The position numbers and the translations under genes were made by a program. This document shows, in pieces, positions 25,322 through 33,890 of a DNA stretch of 64,000 nt. The notes under the pieces were generated by a model, which was not told the DNA's origin, did not search any database, and was given only the letters and a program-made list of their open reading frames with translations. Each line of letters starts with the position of its first letter. The stretch's first letter is position 1. The DNA lies in contig NZ_FMCQ01000001.1 in the NCBI RefSeq assembly GCF_900091605.1, positions 62,001-126,000 on the forward strand. The letters are read 5' to 3'. This stretch comes from Micromonospora tulbaghiae. GTDB taxonomy: Bacteria > Actinomycetota > Actinomycetes > Mycobacteriales > Micromonosporaceae.

Positions 25322-25984
25322 ATGTCCGACGACCGCTTCGACGCCGCTACCGAGTTCGACCGCCAGCTCGACCGCCTCGTCCAGCTCGGCTACCCGGCGC
25401 TGGCCGGGCAGACCGAGGAGGAGTTCCGCGCGTTGCTCACCCCGCTGCGCGACCCGGCCGTGGCCGGTGCCGCCGAGCTGGCCGGCCCCACCGACGCGCG
25501 GGTGCCGTTCCTGCTGGTGACCACGCGGGAGCTGGTGCCCGTGGCGGAACGGATCGCGCTCACCACGCTCGCCGGCAAGCGCAGGACCGGCGTCCTCGAC
25601 CGGAACTTCCCCGCCGACGACCTGCCCACCTTCGACCCGATCAAGGAGCTGGAGGTGCCGCCCGGGCCCGCGTACCTGCTCCTCGACGTGGACCGGGGCG
25701 AGGAGTACCGCAACGTGCCGCCGTCGGCCGCACTCGAGGACATGACCGCGAAGGACCGGCTGCCGATCACCATCGACGAGGGACTGGCATTCGTCACGCT
25801 GCACCCGCAGGCGCTGGCGAGCAACAGATGCTTCTCGCTCGTGGGGTCACGCTGCGGCGACCGGCGGGTGCCGGCGCTCTGGATCAGCCAGGGCGCGCCG
25901 AAGCTCGGCTGGTGCTGGTTCGGCAACCCGCACACCTGGCTCGGCTCGGCGACCGCGAACCCGGTACGGGTGGGGCTGGACTGA
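25322..25984 (+). CDS. DUF5701 family protein
   Basis: The 220-residue soluble protein matches the actinobacterial DUF5701 family, whose function is unknown to me. Characteristic segments are FDRQLDRLVQLGYP, a proline-rich VPFLLVTTRELVP, and a C-terminal aromatic patch GAPKLGWCWFGNPHTWLGSA. Two cysteines near residues 175-185 (RCFSLVGSRCGDRR) could pair. ATG 25322 has GGAGG 5 nt upstream and is preferred to the upstream in-frame 25286. It sits behind a -10 with a palindromic operator. It is convergent with the next gene across a strong hairpin. Confidence 0.75.
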   Translation: MSDDRFDAATEFDRQLDRLVQLGYPALAGQTEEEFRALLTPLRDPAVAGAAELAGPTDARVPFLLVTTRELVPVAERIALTTLAGKRRTGVLDRNFPADDLPTFDPIKELEVPPGPAYLLLDVDRGEEYRNVPPSAALEDMTAKDRLPITIDEGLAFVTLHPQALASNRCFSLVGSRCGDRRVPALWISQGAPKLGWCWFGNPHTWLGSATANPVRVGLD

Positions 25985-25991
25985 CCGGTGG

Positions 25992-26023
25992 CCGGGGCGG
26001 GGCCGGCAACGGTCCCGCCCCGG
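25992..26023. terminator. Bidirectional GC hairpin terminator
   Basis: CCGGGGCGGG (25992-26001) pairs with CCCGCCCCGG (26014-26023) around a 12-nt loop, between two convergent stop codons. There is no U-tract. Confidence 0.7.
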
Positions 26024-26028
26024 CGCGG

Positions 26029-27222
26029 TCAGGAGGACGCGAGCAGGATCCGGGTCCAGACCTGCCCGTCAGGCGTGAGGACCAGATGGTCCGCCTCACC
26101 GTCCCGGCCGTCGTCCCGGCCGAACAGCCACGCGTAGCCCGGCGCGACACTCACCGAGGCGACCGGCATGCCGCCCGCCCGGGCCACGGCGAGACTCCGG
26201 CCGTCGTCGCGGCTGACCCGTACCTCCGCGACCCGGTCGTCGCCCGCACCGGTCTGGGTGACGGCCAGCAGGGATCCGTCCGAACCGACTGTCAGATCCC
26301 AGTGCTCCACCCTCGGCAGCCCGGTCACCGTGGTGGACCAGGTCGTCCCGCCGTCCTGGGTCCGCTCCAGCGTCACCGCACCGTCCGCGTCCGCGACGAT
26401 CTGGTAGCCCACCCGCCGGTCCACCCCGGCCAGTCCCAGAACCGTCTTCCCCGGGGCCGGGGTCCAGGTCGTCCAGGTCACTCCCCGGTCGGCGCTACGC
26501 GCCCCGACCGTCGTTCCGTTGATCCCGTACGTGGTCCAGATACTGCCGTCCGACGCGGGGTAGAGGACGGCGAGCGGCAGCGGCGACGGCGGCTGCCCGC
26601 TGAGCCGGTAGACGTCCCCCGTCGACGGGTCCACCGCGAGCGGCTCGGTAACCGCCGGCGACGCCAGTCCACGCGGGACGGGCCGGGCGGCGGGCGGGAA
26701 GGCCCGTACGGCGGTGATCGCCTGCTCGGCGTCCCGCCAGGTGCGGCCGTAGTCGGTGGAGAGGCGACGCACCCCGTCGTCGTGGACCAGATAGGTGCTG
26801 TCGCTCAGGACGGCGTACTCCAGGCTCGTACCGCTGCGGGCCGGACCGGGCTCGCAGTCGGCGGCCCGGTAGCGCGCATCGTCCCAGTCGGTCCAGGTCC
26901 GGCCCCCGTCGGCGGTCCGGGCGAAGCGCAACACGCACGTCTCGACCCGTACGTCCACCCCGGAGGCCGGGCCGGTCAACGTGAAGTCGCCGGCCCTGCC
27001 CGGCAGGGCCGGCCCGGGCGGATCCGCCGATCCGAACTGTGCGGACCGGCTCGCCAGCGGCGTGGCGACCAGGGCCGCCAGCACCACCAGGGCGGTCGCG
27101 CCCAGGCCACCGGACCGGCGCCGGCGGGAGTGGGCCACGGACCGCAGCTCGTCGAGCGGCGGCTGCCGGACGCTGGCGGCGACGGTGTCGACGTCGAAAC
27201 CGGAGAGCCTACGATCGGACAT
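26029..27222 (-). CDS. Membrane-anchored beta-propeller protein downstream of an ECF sigma factor
   Basis: The 397-residue protein has a short cytoplasmic N-terminus (about 1-38) and one membrane helix (about 39-57). The extracytoplasmic domain carries repeated sialidase/BNR-type Asp-box units such as TADGGRTWTDW, STDYGRTWRD, SADRGVTWTTW and TQDGGTTWSTT. It overlaps the sigma factor gene by 14 nt, the usual position of an anti-sigma factor. The cytoplasmic tail lacks a recognisable zinc anti-sigma motif, so an anti-sigma role is only plausible. ATG 27222 follows GGGAGG by 5 nt. Confidence 0.72.
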   Translation of the reverse strand: MSDRRLSGFDVDTVAASVRQPPLDELRSVAHSRRRRSGGLGATALVVLAALVATPLASRSAQFGSADPPGPALPGRAGDFTLTGPASGVDVRVETCVLRFARTADGGRTWTDWDDARYRAADCEPGPARSGTSLEYAVLSDSTYLVHDDGVRRLSTDYGRTWRDAEQAITAVRAFPPAARPVPRGLASPAVTEPLAVDPSTGDVYRLSGQPPSPLPLAVLYPASDGSIWTTYGINGTTVGARSADRGVTWTTWTPAPGKTVLGLAGVDRRVGYQIVADADGAVTLERTQDGGTTWSTTVTGLPRVEHWDLTVGSDGSLLAVTQTGAGDDRVAEVRVSRDDGRSLAVARAGGMPVASVSVAPGYAWLFGRDDGRDGEADHLVLTPDGQVWTRILLASS

Positions 27223-27730
27223 CGATCCTCCCGTTGCTGGGGCTGTCGATGACGTCGGAATCCGTGAGCAGCGCCGCGAGGGCCCGCCGCCCACGGGAGA
27301 GCCGGGACTTCACGGTGCCGGCGGAGACGCCGAGGGTGGCCGCGATCTCCTCCACCGGCAGGTCGACCAGGTAGTGCAGAGCCAGCGCGGTTCGCTGCCC
27401 CTCGGGCAGTTCCCGCATCGCGGCCAGCAGGGCCAGGTGTTCCGGCGACCGGTCGGCGACGGCGGGCGGAGGACCGATCCGGAGCAGCAGCCGGTCGAGG
27501 ACCCGCCGACGCCGATGCCGGCTGCGGGCTACGTTCACCGCGACCCGCCGCAGCCACGCCTCCGGGTTCTCCAGCCGGGCGAACCGCCCGGGCGCGACCA
27601 GCGCCTTGGTGAACGCCTCCTGGACCGCCTCCTGAGCCTCGCTCAGGTCACCGGTCACCGCATAGAGCTGGACCACCAGCCGGCGGAAGGACCCCGCGTA
27701 CAGCTCCGCGATGAGATCACCGTCGGGCAC
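27209..27730 (-). CDS. ECF RNA polymerase sigma factor, SigE-family type
   Basis: The 173-residue protein has sigma region 2 (about residues 10-75, including YAVTGDLSEAQEAVQEAF and NPEAWLRRVAVNVAR). Region 4 (about 105-160) carries the helix-turn-helix LPVEEIAATLGVSAGTVKSRLSR (partly conserved). It would direct transcription of a small regulon, often its own operon. GTG 27730 is chosen because GGGGAGAGGGG ends 6 nt upstream. GTG 27736 and 27757 are alternatives. The downstream membrane gene overlaps it and is probably its partner. Confidence 0.87.
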   Translation of the reverse strand: MPDGDLIAELYAGSFRRLVVQLYAVTGDLSEAQEAVQEAFTKALVAPGRFARLENPEAWLRRVAVNVARSRHRRRRVLDRLLLRIGPPPAVADRSPEHLALLAAMRELPEGQRTALALHYLVDLPVEEIAATLGVSAGTVKSRLSRGRRALAALLTDSDVIDSPSNGRIDVRS

Positions 27731-27790
27731 CGTCACCCCCTCTCCCCACCTGTCCACTCACGGGACGGCGGGAAGGTTCCGGGGGGGCGC

Positions 27791-28156
27791 TCAGAAGATC
27801 TCGCCGACCGGCAGGACGAGAGGGAACGGCTGGTCGGCGCGGTACACGTCGGCCGGGGCGAGGGCCGGGCCCCCGCGTTCCAACGCCTCCTCACCGGCGA
27901 CGAAGACGTCCGGCAGGAAGTAGGACGAGCGGTTCGCGCTGACGCCGACGTCCTGCCCGACTAGCAGACCGGGCGGCGCCTGCCGGTCGAGGAGCCGGCG
28001 GAGGCGGTTCGCGATCGCCCCGTGCCGGACGTCGGCGTGTGGGGACACGAGCAGGCTCCCGTCGAAGATCTCGTAGTCCTGGCCGTCCTCGGGGAGATCC
28101 TGGAGGTCGTCGACCGTCCAGACGTCGCCGCTGCCGGGCCGTGCCGGGCTGGTCAC
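27791..28156 (-). pseudogene. Degenerate Uma2-family endonuclease gene with internal deletion
   Basis: The 121-residue product has a typical Uma2 N-terminal half: WTVDDLQDLPEDGQDYEIFDGSLLVSP (partly conserved), RLRRLLDRQAP and SSYFLPDVFVAGEE. It then jumps to a C-terminal-like end, DQPFPLVLPVGEIF. The stretch that normally carries the EV-SP motif and the following catalytic Lys (about 60 residues) is absent. No remnant lies in the 33 nt before the next gene. Family members are usually about 180-200 residues. GTG 28156 has GGAGG 7 nt upstream. It is either a pseudogene or a catalytically dead remnant. Confidence 0.65.
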
Positions 28157-28200
28157 TGTCACACCTCCTCTCTGCCGGCTCACCCTGACACCCCGTCCGG

Positions 28201-28272
28201 TTGTCCACAACGACTCCACGCCATCCACCGGGTTATCCACAGTCGTGAGGCGTTATCCACAGGTTGTGCACA
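28201..28272 (+). promoter_or_regulatory. Cluster of four DnaA-box-like 9-mers
   Basis: TTGTCCACA (28201-28209), TTATCCACA (28233-28241), TTATCCACA (28253-28261) and TTGTGCACA (28264-28272) all have the same orientation. Two match the DnaA consensus TTATNCACA exactly and two differ by one base. No dnaA or dnaN is present, so this is not a standard oriC; DnaA titration or DnaA-regulated transcription is possible. Confidence 0.6.
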
Positions 28273-28290
28273 GGGCTCGGAACCGTGCTC

Positions 28291-28318
28291 TTGACATTCC
28301 CGCTGAGCGGGCGAGACT
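28291..28318 (+). promoter_or_regulatory. Probable promoter of the first symporter pair
   Basis: TTGACA (28291-28296), a 16-nt spacer and GAGACT (28313-28318) form a sigma-70-type promoter. It ends 7 nt before GTG 28326, so the transcript should be leaderless. The -35 element lies 18 nt after the last DnaA-box-like site. Confidence 0.5.
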
Positions 28319-28325
28319 GCCGGGG

Positions 28326-28811
28326 GTGACCGGAGCCGAGGAACAGCAACCTTCGGGGCGGCCCGTCGGGGCCGCCCCGGTTCCCGGCCCGCGCGCGTCC
28401 CCACCCACCGCCGAGACGGGAGGCGCGCCGGCGCCGGCCGTCGCGCCGAAGCGGACCCGGATCGTGCTGGCCGAGATCTCCCGTACGGGCGACCCGGCCG
28501 ACCGCGCCCGATCCGAGCTGACCCAGCAGACCCCGGTCGGCGAGACGCTCGTGCAGGGGCTGATGCGCGCCCAGCTCTCCCTCGCGCTGCGGCTCAGCCT
28601 GCTGGTGCTGATCGGCCTCGGCGGCCTGCCGTGGCTGTTCGCCATCGCACCCACCGTCGGCCGGGTCACCGTGCTCGGCGTCAACCTGCCGTGGCTGCTG
28701 CTGGGCGTCGTGTCCTTCCCGTTCCTGATCGTGGTCGGCTGGGCGTACGTGCGGCTGGCCGAACGCAACGAGCAGGACTTCGTCGACCTGATCCGACGGC
28801 CGGAACGCTGA
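28326..28811 (+). CDS. Small membrane protein paired with a sodium/solute symporter
   Basis: The 161-residue protein has a long polar, Pro/Ala-rich N-terminal region (about 1-75) and two membrane helices (about 90-115 and 122-147). A charged C-terminus with RLAERNEQDFVDLIRRPER (partly conserved) ends the protein. It occupies the position of the DUF485-type small partner that precedes acetate-type symporters but is not clearly DUF485. Its stop and the symporter ATG overlap (TGATG), which supports a joint complex. The GTG start follows the predicted leaderless promoter. Confidence 0.68.
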   Translation: MTGAEEQQPSGRPVGAAPVPGPRASPPTAETGGAPAPAVAPKRTRIVLAEISRTGDPADRARSELTQQTPVGETLVQGLMRAQLSLALRLSLLVLIGLGGLPWLFAIAPTVGRVTVLGVNLPWLLLGVVSFPFLIVVGWAYVRLAERNEQDFVDLIRRPER

Positions 28812-30451
28812 TGTCCAACGGCTACGTGGTCCCGGCGATCGTCGCCGTCACCCTGGTCACCGTCGGCATCGGCTTCTACGGGCTGCGGCTGGCCCGCACC
28901 ACGTCGGACTTCCTGGTCGCGTCCCGGGCGGTCAGCCCGACGTGGAACGCCGCCGCGATCGGCGGCGAGTACCTGTCGGCGGCGAGCTTCCTGGGCGTCG
29001 CCGGGCTGATCCTCAAGTACGGCGTGGACGTGCTCTGGTACCCGGTCGGCTTCGCCGCCGGATACCTCGCGTTGCTGCTGTTCGTGGCCGCGCCGCTGCG
29101 CCGGTCCGGCGCGTTCACGCTGCCCGACTTCTGCGAGGTGCGGCTCGGCTCGCGCCGGCTGCGGACGCTCGCCACCGTCTTCGTCATCTTCATCGGCTGG
29201 CTCTACCTGGTGCCGCAGTTGCAGGGCGCCGGTCTGACGCTGGCCACGCTCACCGGCTCGCCGTACCCGCTCGGCGCGCTGCTCGTCGCCGTGGTGGTGA
29301 CCGCGAACGTGGCGCTGGGCGGCATGCGGGCGATCACGTTCGTGCAGGCGTTCCAGTACTGGCTGAAGCTCACCGCTCTCGCCGTACCCGCGATCTTCCT
29401 GGCATTGCAGTGGCAGGCCGACGCCCGCCCGGCGGTGACCCCGCCCGACGGGCCGACGTTCCGGACCGCGACCACCGTCGTGGTCGAGCACCGTGCGACG
29501 CTCACCCTGCCCGACGGCGACATCCGGGAGGTACGCCCCGGCGACCGCCTCGAGTTCGCCGCCGGTGACCCGGTGCCGGAGGTGTCCGGCGCGGCGACCG
29601 GCGCCACCGAATGGCTGCTGCCGGACACGGCGGGCGAGGACGACCGGGGACTGTTCGCCACGTACTCGCTGATCCTGGCCACGTTCCTCGGCACCATGGG
29701 CCTGCCGCACGTGCTGGTCCGCTTCTACACCAATCCCGACGGCGCCGCCGCCCGCCGCACCACGCTCGTGGTGCTGGCGCTCGTCGGCGTCTTCTACCTG
29801 CTGCCCACCGTCTACGGCGTGCTGGGCCGCATCTACACACCACAACTGCTCGTCAGCGGCCAGACCGACGCGGTGGTGGTGCTGCTGCCCGGGGCGGCGC
29901 TCGGCGACGGCACCACCGGCCGGCTGCTCGCCGCGCTCGTCGCCGCCGGCGCGTTCGCGGCGTTCCTGTCCACCTCGTCCGGCCTGCTCACGAGCGTGGC
30001 CGGGGTGATCTCCACCGACGTGCTGGGCCGAGGCTCGGTACGCGGCTTCCGGATCGCCACGGTGATCGCCGGCGGGGTGCCGGCGGTGCTCGCCCTGAAC
30101 GTCTCCGGGCTGGACGTCTCGCAGGTCGTGGGGCTGGCGTTCGCGGTGGCCGCGTCGAGCTTCTGCCCGCTGCTGGTGCTCGGCATCTGGTGGCGCGGTC
30201 TGACCGACCTGGGCGCCGCCGCCGGGGTGCTGGTCGGCGGCGGCGCGGCCGTCGGCGCGGTGCTGCTCACCGTGCTCGGCCCGCCGCTGACCGGCTGGCC
30301 GGCGACGCTCACCACCCAGCCGGCCGCGTGGACCGTGCCGCTCGCGTTCACGGTCATGGTGGTGGTGTCGATGGCGAGCCGGCGGCGGCTGCCCCGCGAC
30401 GTCCGCGCCACCATGCTCCGCCTGCACACCCCGGAGTCGCTGCGCCTGTGA
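28811..30451 (+). CDS. Sodium:solute symporter family protein (cation/acetate-type)
   Basis: The 546-residue protein has about thirteen hydrophobic helices and SSS-family landmarks: FLVASRAVSPTWNAAAIGGEYLSAASFLG at the first sodium-site helix (partly conserved), FTLPDFCEVRLGSRRLR, and GTMGLPHVLVRFYTNPD. A soluble loop of about 60 residues (about 215-275) is inserted and predicted extracytoplasmic. It probably imports a monocarboxylate such as acetate, propionate or pyruvate with Na+ or H+. A second symporter pair of the same design lies 4.5 kb downstream. Confidence 0.83.
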   Translation: MSNGYVVPAIVAVTLVTVGIGFYGLRLARTTSDFLVASRAVSPTWNAAAIGGEYLSAASFLGVAGLILKYGVDVLWYPVGFAAGYLALLLFVAAPLRRSGAFTLPDFCEVRLGSRRLRTLATVFVIFIGWLYLVPQLQGAGLTLATLTGSPYPLGALLVAVVVTANVALGGMRAITFVQAFQYWLKLTALAVPAIFLALQWQADARPAVTPPDGPTFRTATTVVVEHRATLTLPDGDIREVRPGDRLEFAAGDPVPEVSGAATGATEWLLPDTAGEDDRGLFATYSLILATFLGTMGLPHVLVRFYTNPDGAAARRTTLVVLALVGVFYLLPTVYGVLGRIYTPQLLVSGQTDAVVVLLPGAALGDGTTGRLLAALVAAGAFAAFLSTSSGLLTSVAGVISTDVLGRGSVRGFRIATVIAGGVPAVLALNVSGLDVSQVVGLAFAVAASSFCPLLVLGIWWRGLTDLGAAAGVLVGGGAAVGAVLLTVLGPPLTGWPATLTTQPAAWTVPLAFTVMVVVSMASRRRLPRDVRATMLRLHTPESLRL

Positions 30452-30603
30452 GGCGGTGCGCCGCCCGCACAACCGCTCAGCAGCTGTCGGTGCCGGCGCA
30501 GAGGCGGTTCACCACCCAGCCGGGCGTCGGTGATCCGACTCGTACCTCTCAGGGATGACGCGAGATCATCCTGGCGTCCGAGCAGCCGCTGGCCGGAGCC
30601 CGA

Positions 30604-30618
30604 TACGGTCGGACCATG
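30604..30618 (+). promoter_or_regulatory. Leaderless-type promoter of the ABC transporter operon
   Basis: TACGGT (30604-30609) ends 6 nt before ATG 30616. No ribosome-binding site precedes the ATG. The 164-nt gap from 30452 otherwise shows only a short GGCGG-tgcg-CCGCC hairpin at 30452-30465. Confidence 0.55.
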
Positions 30619-31380
30619 ACCGATCAGCACCCGGCGCTCTCCCTTCGTGGTCTGGCCAAGCGCTTCGACACCAAGGTCGCTGTGGCGGGCGTCGACCTCG
30701 CCGTGCCGACCGGCTCGTTCTACGGCCTGCTCGGACCGAACGGAGCGGGCAAGACCACCACCCTCTCCATGGCCGTCGGCCTGCTGCGGCCCGACGCCGG
30801 TGAGGCGCGGGTGCTCGGGTACGACGTCTGGGCCGACCCGGTCCGGGCCAAGAGCCTGCTCGGCGTGATGCCGGACGGCGTACGACTCTTCGACCGGCTG
30901 AGCGGGGCGGAACTGCTGGCGTACCACGGTCTGCTGCGCGGCATGGACCCGGCGGTGGTCGACCAGCGGGCGGCGGAGCTGCTCGACGTGCTGGCGCTCT
31001 CCGACGCCGGCCGCACGCTCGTGGTCGACTACTCGGCGGGCATGAAGAAGAAGATCGGGCTGGCCTGCGCGCTGCTGCACGGTCCGCGCCTGCTGGTGCT
31101 GGACGAGCCGTTCGAGGCGGTCGACCCGGTCTCGGCGGCGCTCATCCGCGACATCCTGCACCGGTACGTCGGCGGCGGCGGCACGGTGATCTTCTCCAGC
31201 CATGTGATGGAGGTGGTCGAGCGGCTCTGCTCCCACGTGGCGATCCTGGCCGAGGGCCGGATCAAGCAGGTCGGCACGCTGGCCGAGGTGCGCGGCGACC
31301 GGTCGCTGGAGGACGTCTTCGTGGAGGTGGTCGGCGGCCGGACCGCGACCGGCGAGGAGCTGTCGTGGCTGTCCCGGTGA
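30616..31380 (+). CDS. ABC transporter ATP-binding protein
   Basis: The 254-residue ATPase has Walker A GPNGAGKTT (about residues 39-47), the signature-like YSAGMKKKIGLA, Walker B LLVLDEPFEAVD and the H-loop FSSHVMEV. The signature is SAGMKKK rather than the canonical SGGQ, as in several drug or lipid export ATPases of the DrrA-like group. It is coupled to the large permease gene that overlaps its 3' end. Exporter direction is inferred from the two-gene layout without a binding protein. Confidence 0.9.
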   Translation: MTDQHPALSLRGLAKRFDTKVAVAGVDLAVPTGSFYGLLGPNGAGKTTTLSMAVGLLRPDAGEARVLGYDVWADPVRAKSLLGVMPDGVRLFDRLSGAELLAYHGLLRGMDPAVVDQRAAELLDVLALSDAGRTLVVDYSAGMKKKIGLACALLHGPRLLVLDEPFEAVDPVSAALIRDILHRYVGGGGTVIFSSHVMEVVERLCSHVAILAEGRIKQVGTLAEVRGDRSLEDVFVEVVGGRTATGEELSWLSR

Positions 31381-33059
31381 CCGTCCCCGAGCGTCCGGCC
31401 CGGCGCGTGTCGCCCTGGCACTTCGTCCGGCTCAAGCTGCGGGTGCTCGGCAACAACTTCCGGGGCCAGACCTGGCGGGTCGCGCTGTTCGTCCTCGGCC
31501 TGCTGTTCGGGCTCTGGTTCGCCGCCGTCGGGTTCTTCCTGCTGGCCGCGCCGGGGCTGGCCGGTGAGTCCCGGTACGCGCTGATGATCGCCGCCTTCGG
31601 CGGTGGCGTGCTGACGCTCGGCTGGCTGCTCCTGCCGCTCGTCTTCTTCGGCGTGGACGAGACGCTCGACCCGGCCCGGTTCGCGCTGCTGCCGCTGTCC
31701 CGCCGCACCCTGGTCACCGGCCTGCTGGCCGCCGCCCTGGTCAGCGTGCCGGCCCTGGCGACGGCGATCACGGCGGCCGGGCTGGTGGTCACCGCCGGCG
31801 CGCTCGGCGGATGGGCCGCCGCCCTGGCCGGCGCGCTCGGCGTGGTCCTCGGGCTGCTCGTCTGCCTGGCCGGCGCCCGCGCGATCACGAGCGCGTTCGC
31901 GACGATGCTGCGCTCACGCCGGGTACGCGACCTGGCCGCCGTGCTGCTCGCGGTGCTGGCCGCCCTGCTCGGGCCGTTGCAGTTGCTGGTGCTCGCCGCG
32001 GTACGGCAGACCGACTGGGACCGGCTGGACGGCGTGGCCCGGGTGGTCGGCTGGACGCCGTTCGGCGCACCGTGGACCGCCGGTGTCGACGTGGCGGAGG
32101 GCCGGGCCGGCGCCGCCGTGGTGAAGCTGCTGATCGCGGTCGCGACGCTCGGCGTACTCCTGCTCTGGTGGTCGCGGTCGCTGGAGTCGGCGATGGTGGG
32201 CACGGCGAGCAGCGGCCCCGCGCGGACGCCGCGCGGCGTGGCCGGTGGTGCGGTCGCGCAACTCTTCCCCCGCGCGGTGGGCTGGACCCGGCGGGACCGG
32301 TTCGGCGCGCTCGTCGCCCGCGAGTGCCGCTACTGGTGGCGGGACGCCCGGCGACGGGCCAACCTGATCACCGTCGCCGTGGTCGGTGTGTTCGTGCCGC
32401 TGATGGTCAACCTCGGCGGCCCCGCGTTCCTGTCCGAGGGCGGCGCGGCGTTCGAGCAGGCCACCGCCGACTCCTCGCCGGCGCTGGTCAGCCTCACCAT
32501 GATCTTCGTCGGGGCGCTCGCGTCGGTGACGCTCGCCAACCAGTTCGGCTTCGACGGCAGCTCGTACGCCGCGAACCTGGTCGCTGGTGTGCCCGGCCGG
32601 GTGGAGCTGCGGGCCCGGATGGCCGCGTTCTCGATCTACGTGGTGCCGATGCTCGTCGTGATCGCGGTCGCGCTGGCGGTCGTCCTCGGCCGGCCCGAAT
32701 GGCTCGGGGTCATGGGTGGCGCGTTGTTCGCCGCGTACGGCTGCGGGCTGGCGATCAACGCGTTCGTCTCCGTGCTCGGCGCGTACTCGCTGCCCGAGTC
32801 GAGCAACCCGTTCGCCATGAACAGCGGAGCCGGATTCACCAAGGGCCTGCTCACCCTGGTCTCCATGGTCGGCTCGGCTGTGGTGGCGGTGCCGTTCGTG
32901 GTGGCCGCCGCGCTACTGGGCGACGTGTGGCTCTGGCTGGCGCTGCCGGTCGGCCTGGCGTACGGCGGAGGCGCGGCACTGCTCGGCGCGTACATGGCGG
33001 GAGACACGCTCGACCACCGGCAGCCGGAGCTGCTGGCCGCTGTCACGCCGAGGCGCTGA
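31365..33059 (+). CDS. ABC transporter permease
   Basis: The 564-residue protein has about twelve hydrophobic helices in two similar halves split by a polar segment (about residues 275-320) containing TRRDRFGALVARECRYWWRDARRR (partly conserved). One polypeptide could therefore supply both transmembrane domains. GTG 31365 is preferred because GAGGAG lies 5 nt upstream. GTG 31377, overlapping the ATPase stop, is an alternative. The substrate is unknown. The stop overlaps the next ATG, adding a START-like protein to the operon. Confidence 0.82.
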   Translation: MAVPVTVPERPARRVSPWHFVRLKLRVLGNNFRGQTWRVALFVLGLLFGLWFAAVGFFLLAAPGLAGESRYALMIAAFGGGVLTLGWLLLPLVFFGVDETLDPARFALLPLSRRTLVTGLLAAALVSVPALATAITAAGLVVTAGALGGWAAALAGALGVVLGLLVCLAGARAITSAFATMLRSRRVRDLAAVLLAVLAALLGPLQLLVLAAVRQTDWDRLDGVARVVGWTPFGAPWTAGVDVAEGRAGAAVVKLLIAVATLGVLLLWWSRSLESAMVGTASSGPARTPRGVAGGAVAQLFPRAVGWTRRDRFGALVARECRYWWRDARRRANLITVAVVGVFVPLMVNLGGPAFLSEGGAAFEQATADSSPALVSLTMIFVGALASVTLANQFGFDGSSYAANLVAGVPGRVELRARMAAFSIYVVPMLVVIAVALAVVLGRPEWLGVMGGALFAAYGCGLAINAFVSVLGAYSLPESSNPFAMNSGAGFTKGLLTLVSMVGSAVVAVPFVVAAALLGDVWLWLALPVGLAYGGGAALLGAYMAGDTLDHRQPELLAAVTPRR

Positions 33060-33550
33060 TGCCTGTCGTCGAAGCGGTCACCACGGTCCCGGTCCCGCCG
33101 GAGCTGGCGTTCGCCGTCTCCCAGACCACCGCCCCGGTGCGGTACCGCTGGGATCCGTTCGTCCGCGAGCAGCACTTCGTCGACGGCGCGACGCGGCCCG
33201 GCCGGGGCGTGCGCACGTACACCCGGTCCCGGCACGGCCTGGTCATGGTCAGCGAGTACGTCTCCTGGTCGCCGCCGACCAACGTCGGCATGAAGATGGT
33301 GCGCGGACCGTGGTTCTTCGAGCGGTTCGGCGGCGGCTGGCGCTTCGCGCCCGGCCCGGAGCCCGGCACCACGATCGCGACGTGGCGGTACAACTTCCGC
33401 TGCCGGCCGGCGTTCCTGCGGCCGGTCGCCGAGCGGATCGGGGGGTGGTTGCTCGGGCGCGACATCCGCCGCCGCATCGCCGGGTACGCGGCCGGCTGCG
33501 CCGACCCGGAGGTGCTGGCCGCCGCCCGCCGCCTGCTCGCCGACGACTGA
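33059..33550 (+). CDS. SRPBCC (START-like) family protein
   Basis: The 163-residue protein fits the polyketide-cyclase/START-like fold: VEAVTTVPVPPELAFAVSQ at the start, then RYRWDPFVREQHFVDG, WFFERFGGGWRFAPGPEPGT and WRYNFRCRPAFLRPV (each partly conserved). Members bind lipids or small hydrophobic ligands in a deep cavity. The ATG overlaps the permease stop (TGATG), so its ligand may relate to the transporter's cargo; that is inference. Confidence 0.75.
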   Translation: MPVVEAVTTVPVPPELAFAVSQTTAPVRYRWDPFVREQHFVDGATRPGRGVRTYTRSRHGLVMVSEYVSWSPPTNVGMKMVRGPWFFERFGGGWRFAPGPEPGTTIATWRYNFRCRPAFLRPVAERIGGWLLGRDIRRRIAGYAAGCADPEVLAAARRLLADD

Positions 33551-33571
33551 TCCGCGCGCCCCGGGCTGCCG

Positions 33572-33829
33572 TCAGGCGGTGCGGCGCATCGCCGCGTAGA
33601 CGTGGTGGCCGTCGCCGACGCTGGTCATGGTGACCAGCTCCCAGCCGTAGTTCGACAGGTGCTCGACCGCTTCCATCAGCGGCTGGAACGCCCTGCGGCC
33701 CCAGGTGTTGTTCGCCCTGACCAGCAGGTGCCGGTGTGGATAGGCACGCAGGTCGACCTGACCGCCCAGGATGGCGTCGGCGGCGACGACCCGTTCCTGG
33801 GCGAGCTGCTGCGGTGGGATGAGAGCCAT
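33572..33829 (-). CDS. Small DUF4177-like protein
   Basis: The 85-residue protein has a C-terminal core HLSNYGWELVTMTSVGDGHHVYAAMRR (partly conserved). This resembles the 'lN..G..GWELV' core of DUF4177-type small beta proteins of unknown role. ATG 33829 is chosen because TACCCT (33842-33837) ends 7 nt upstream, a leaderless arrangement; an in-frame extension to 33880 overlaps the divergent promoter. The protein is convergent with the START-like gene. Confidence 0.62.
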   Translation of the reverse strand: MALIPPQQLAQERVVAADAILGGQVDLRAYPHRHLLVRANNTWGRRAFQPLMEAVEHLSNYGWELVTMTSVGDGHHVYAAMRRTA

Positions 33830-33890
33830 GCCCGGCAGGGTAGGGCGTTCCGTCGAACCTCGCCCGGGGACGGGCGGCACAATGTTTCAC

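Noticed and set aside
27209-27757. Longer sigma factor starting at GTG 27757
   Set aside because: That start has no ribosome-binding site, whereas GGGGAGAGGGG lies inside it at the right distance from GTG 27730.
28201-28272. Replication origin
   Set aside because: DnaA-box-like sites are present, but there is no dnaA, dnaN or gyrase gene and only four boxes; actinobacterial origins carry many more between dnaA and dnaN.
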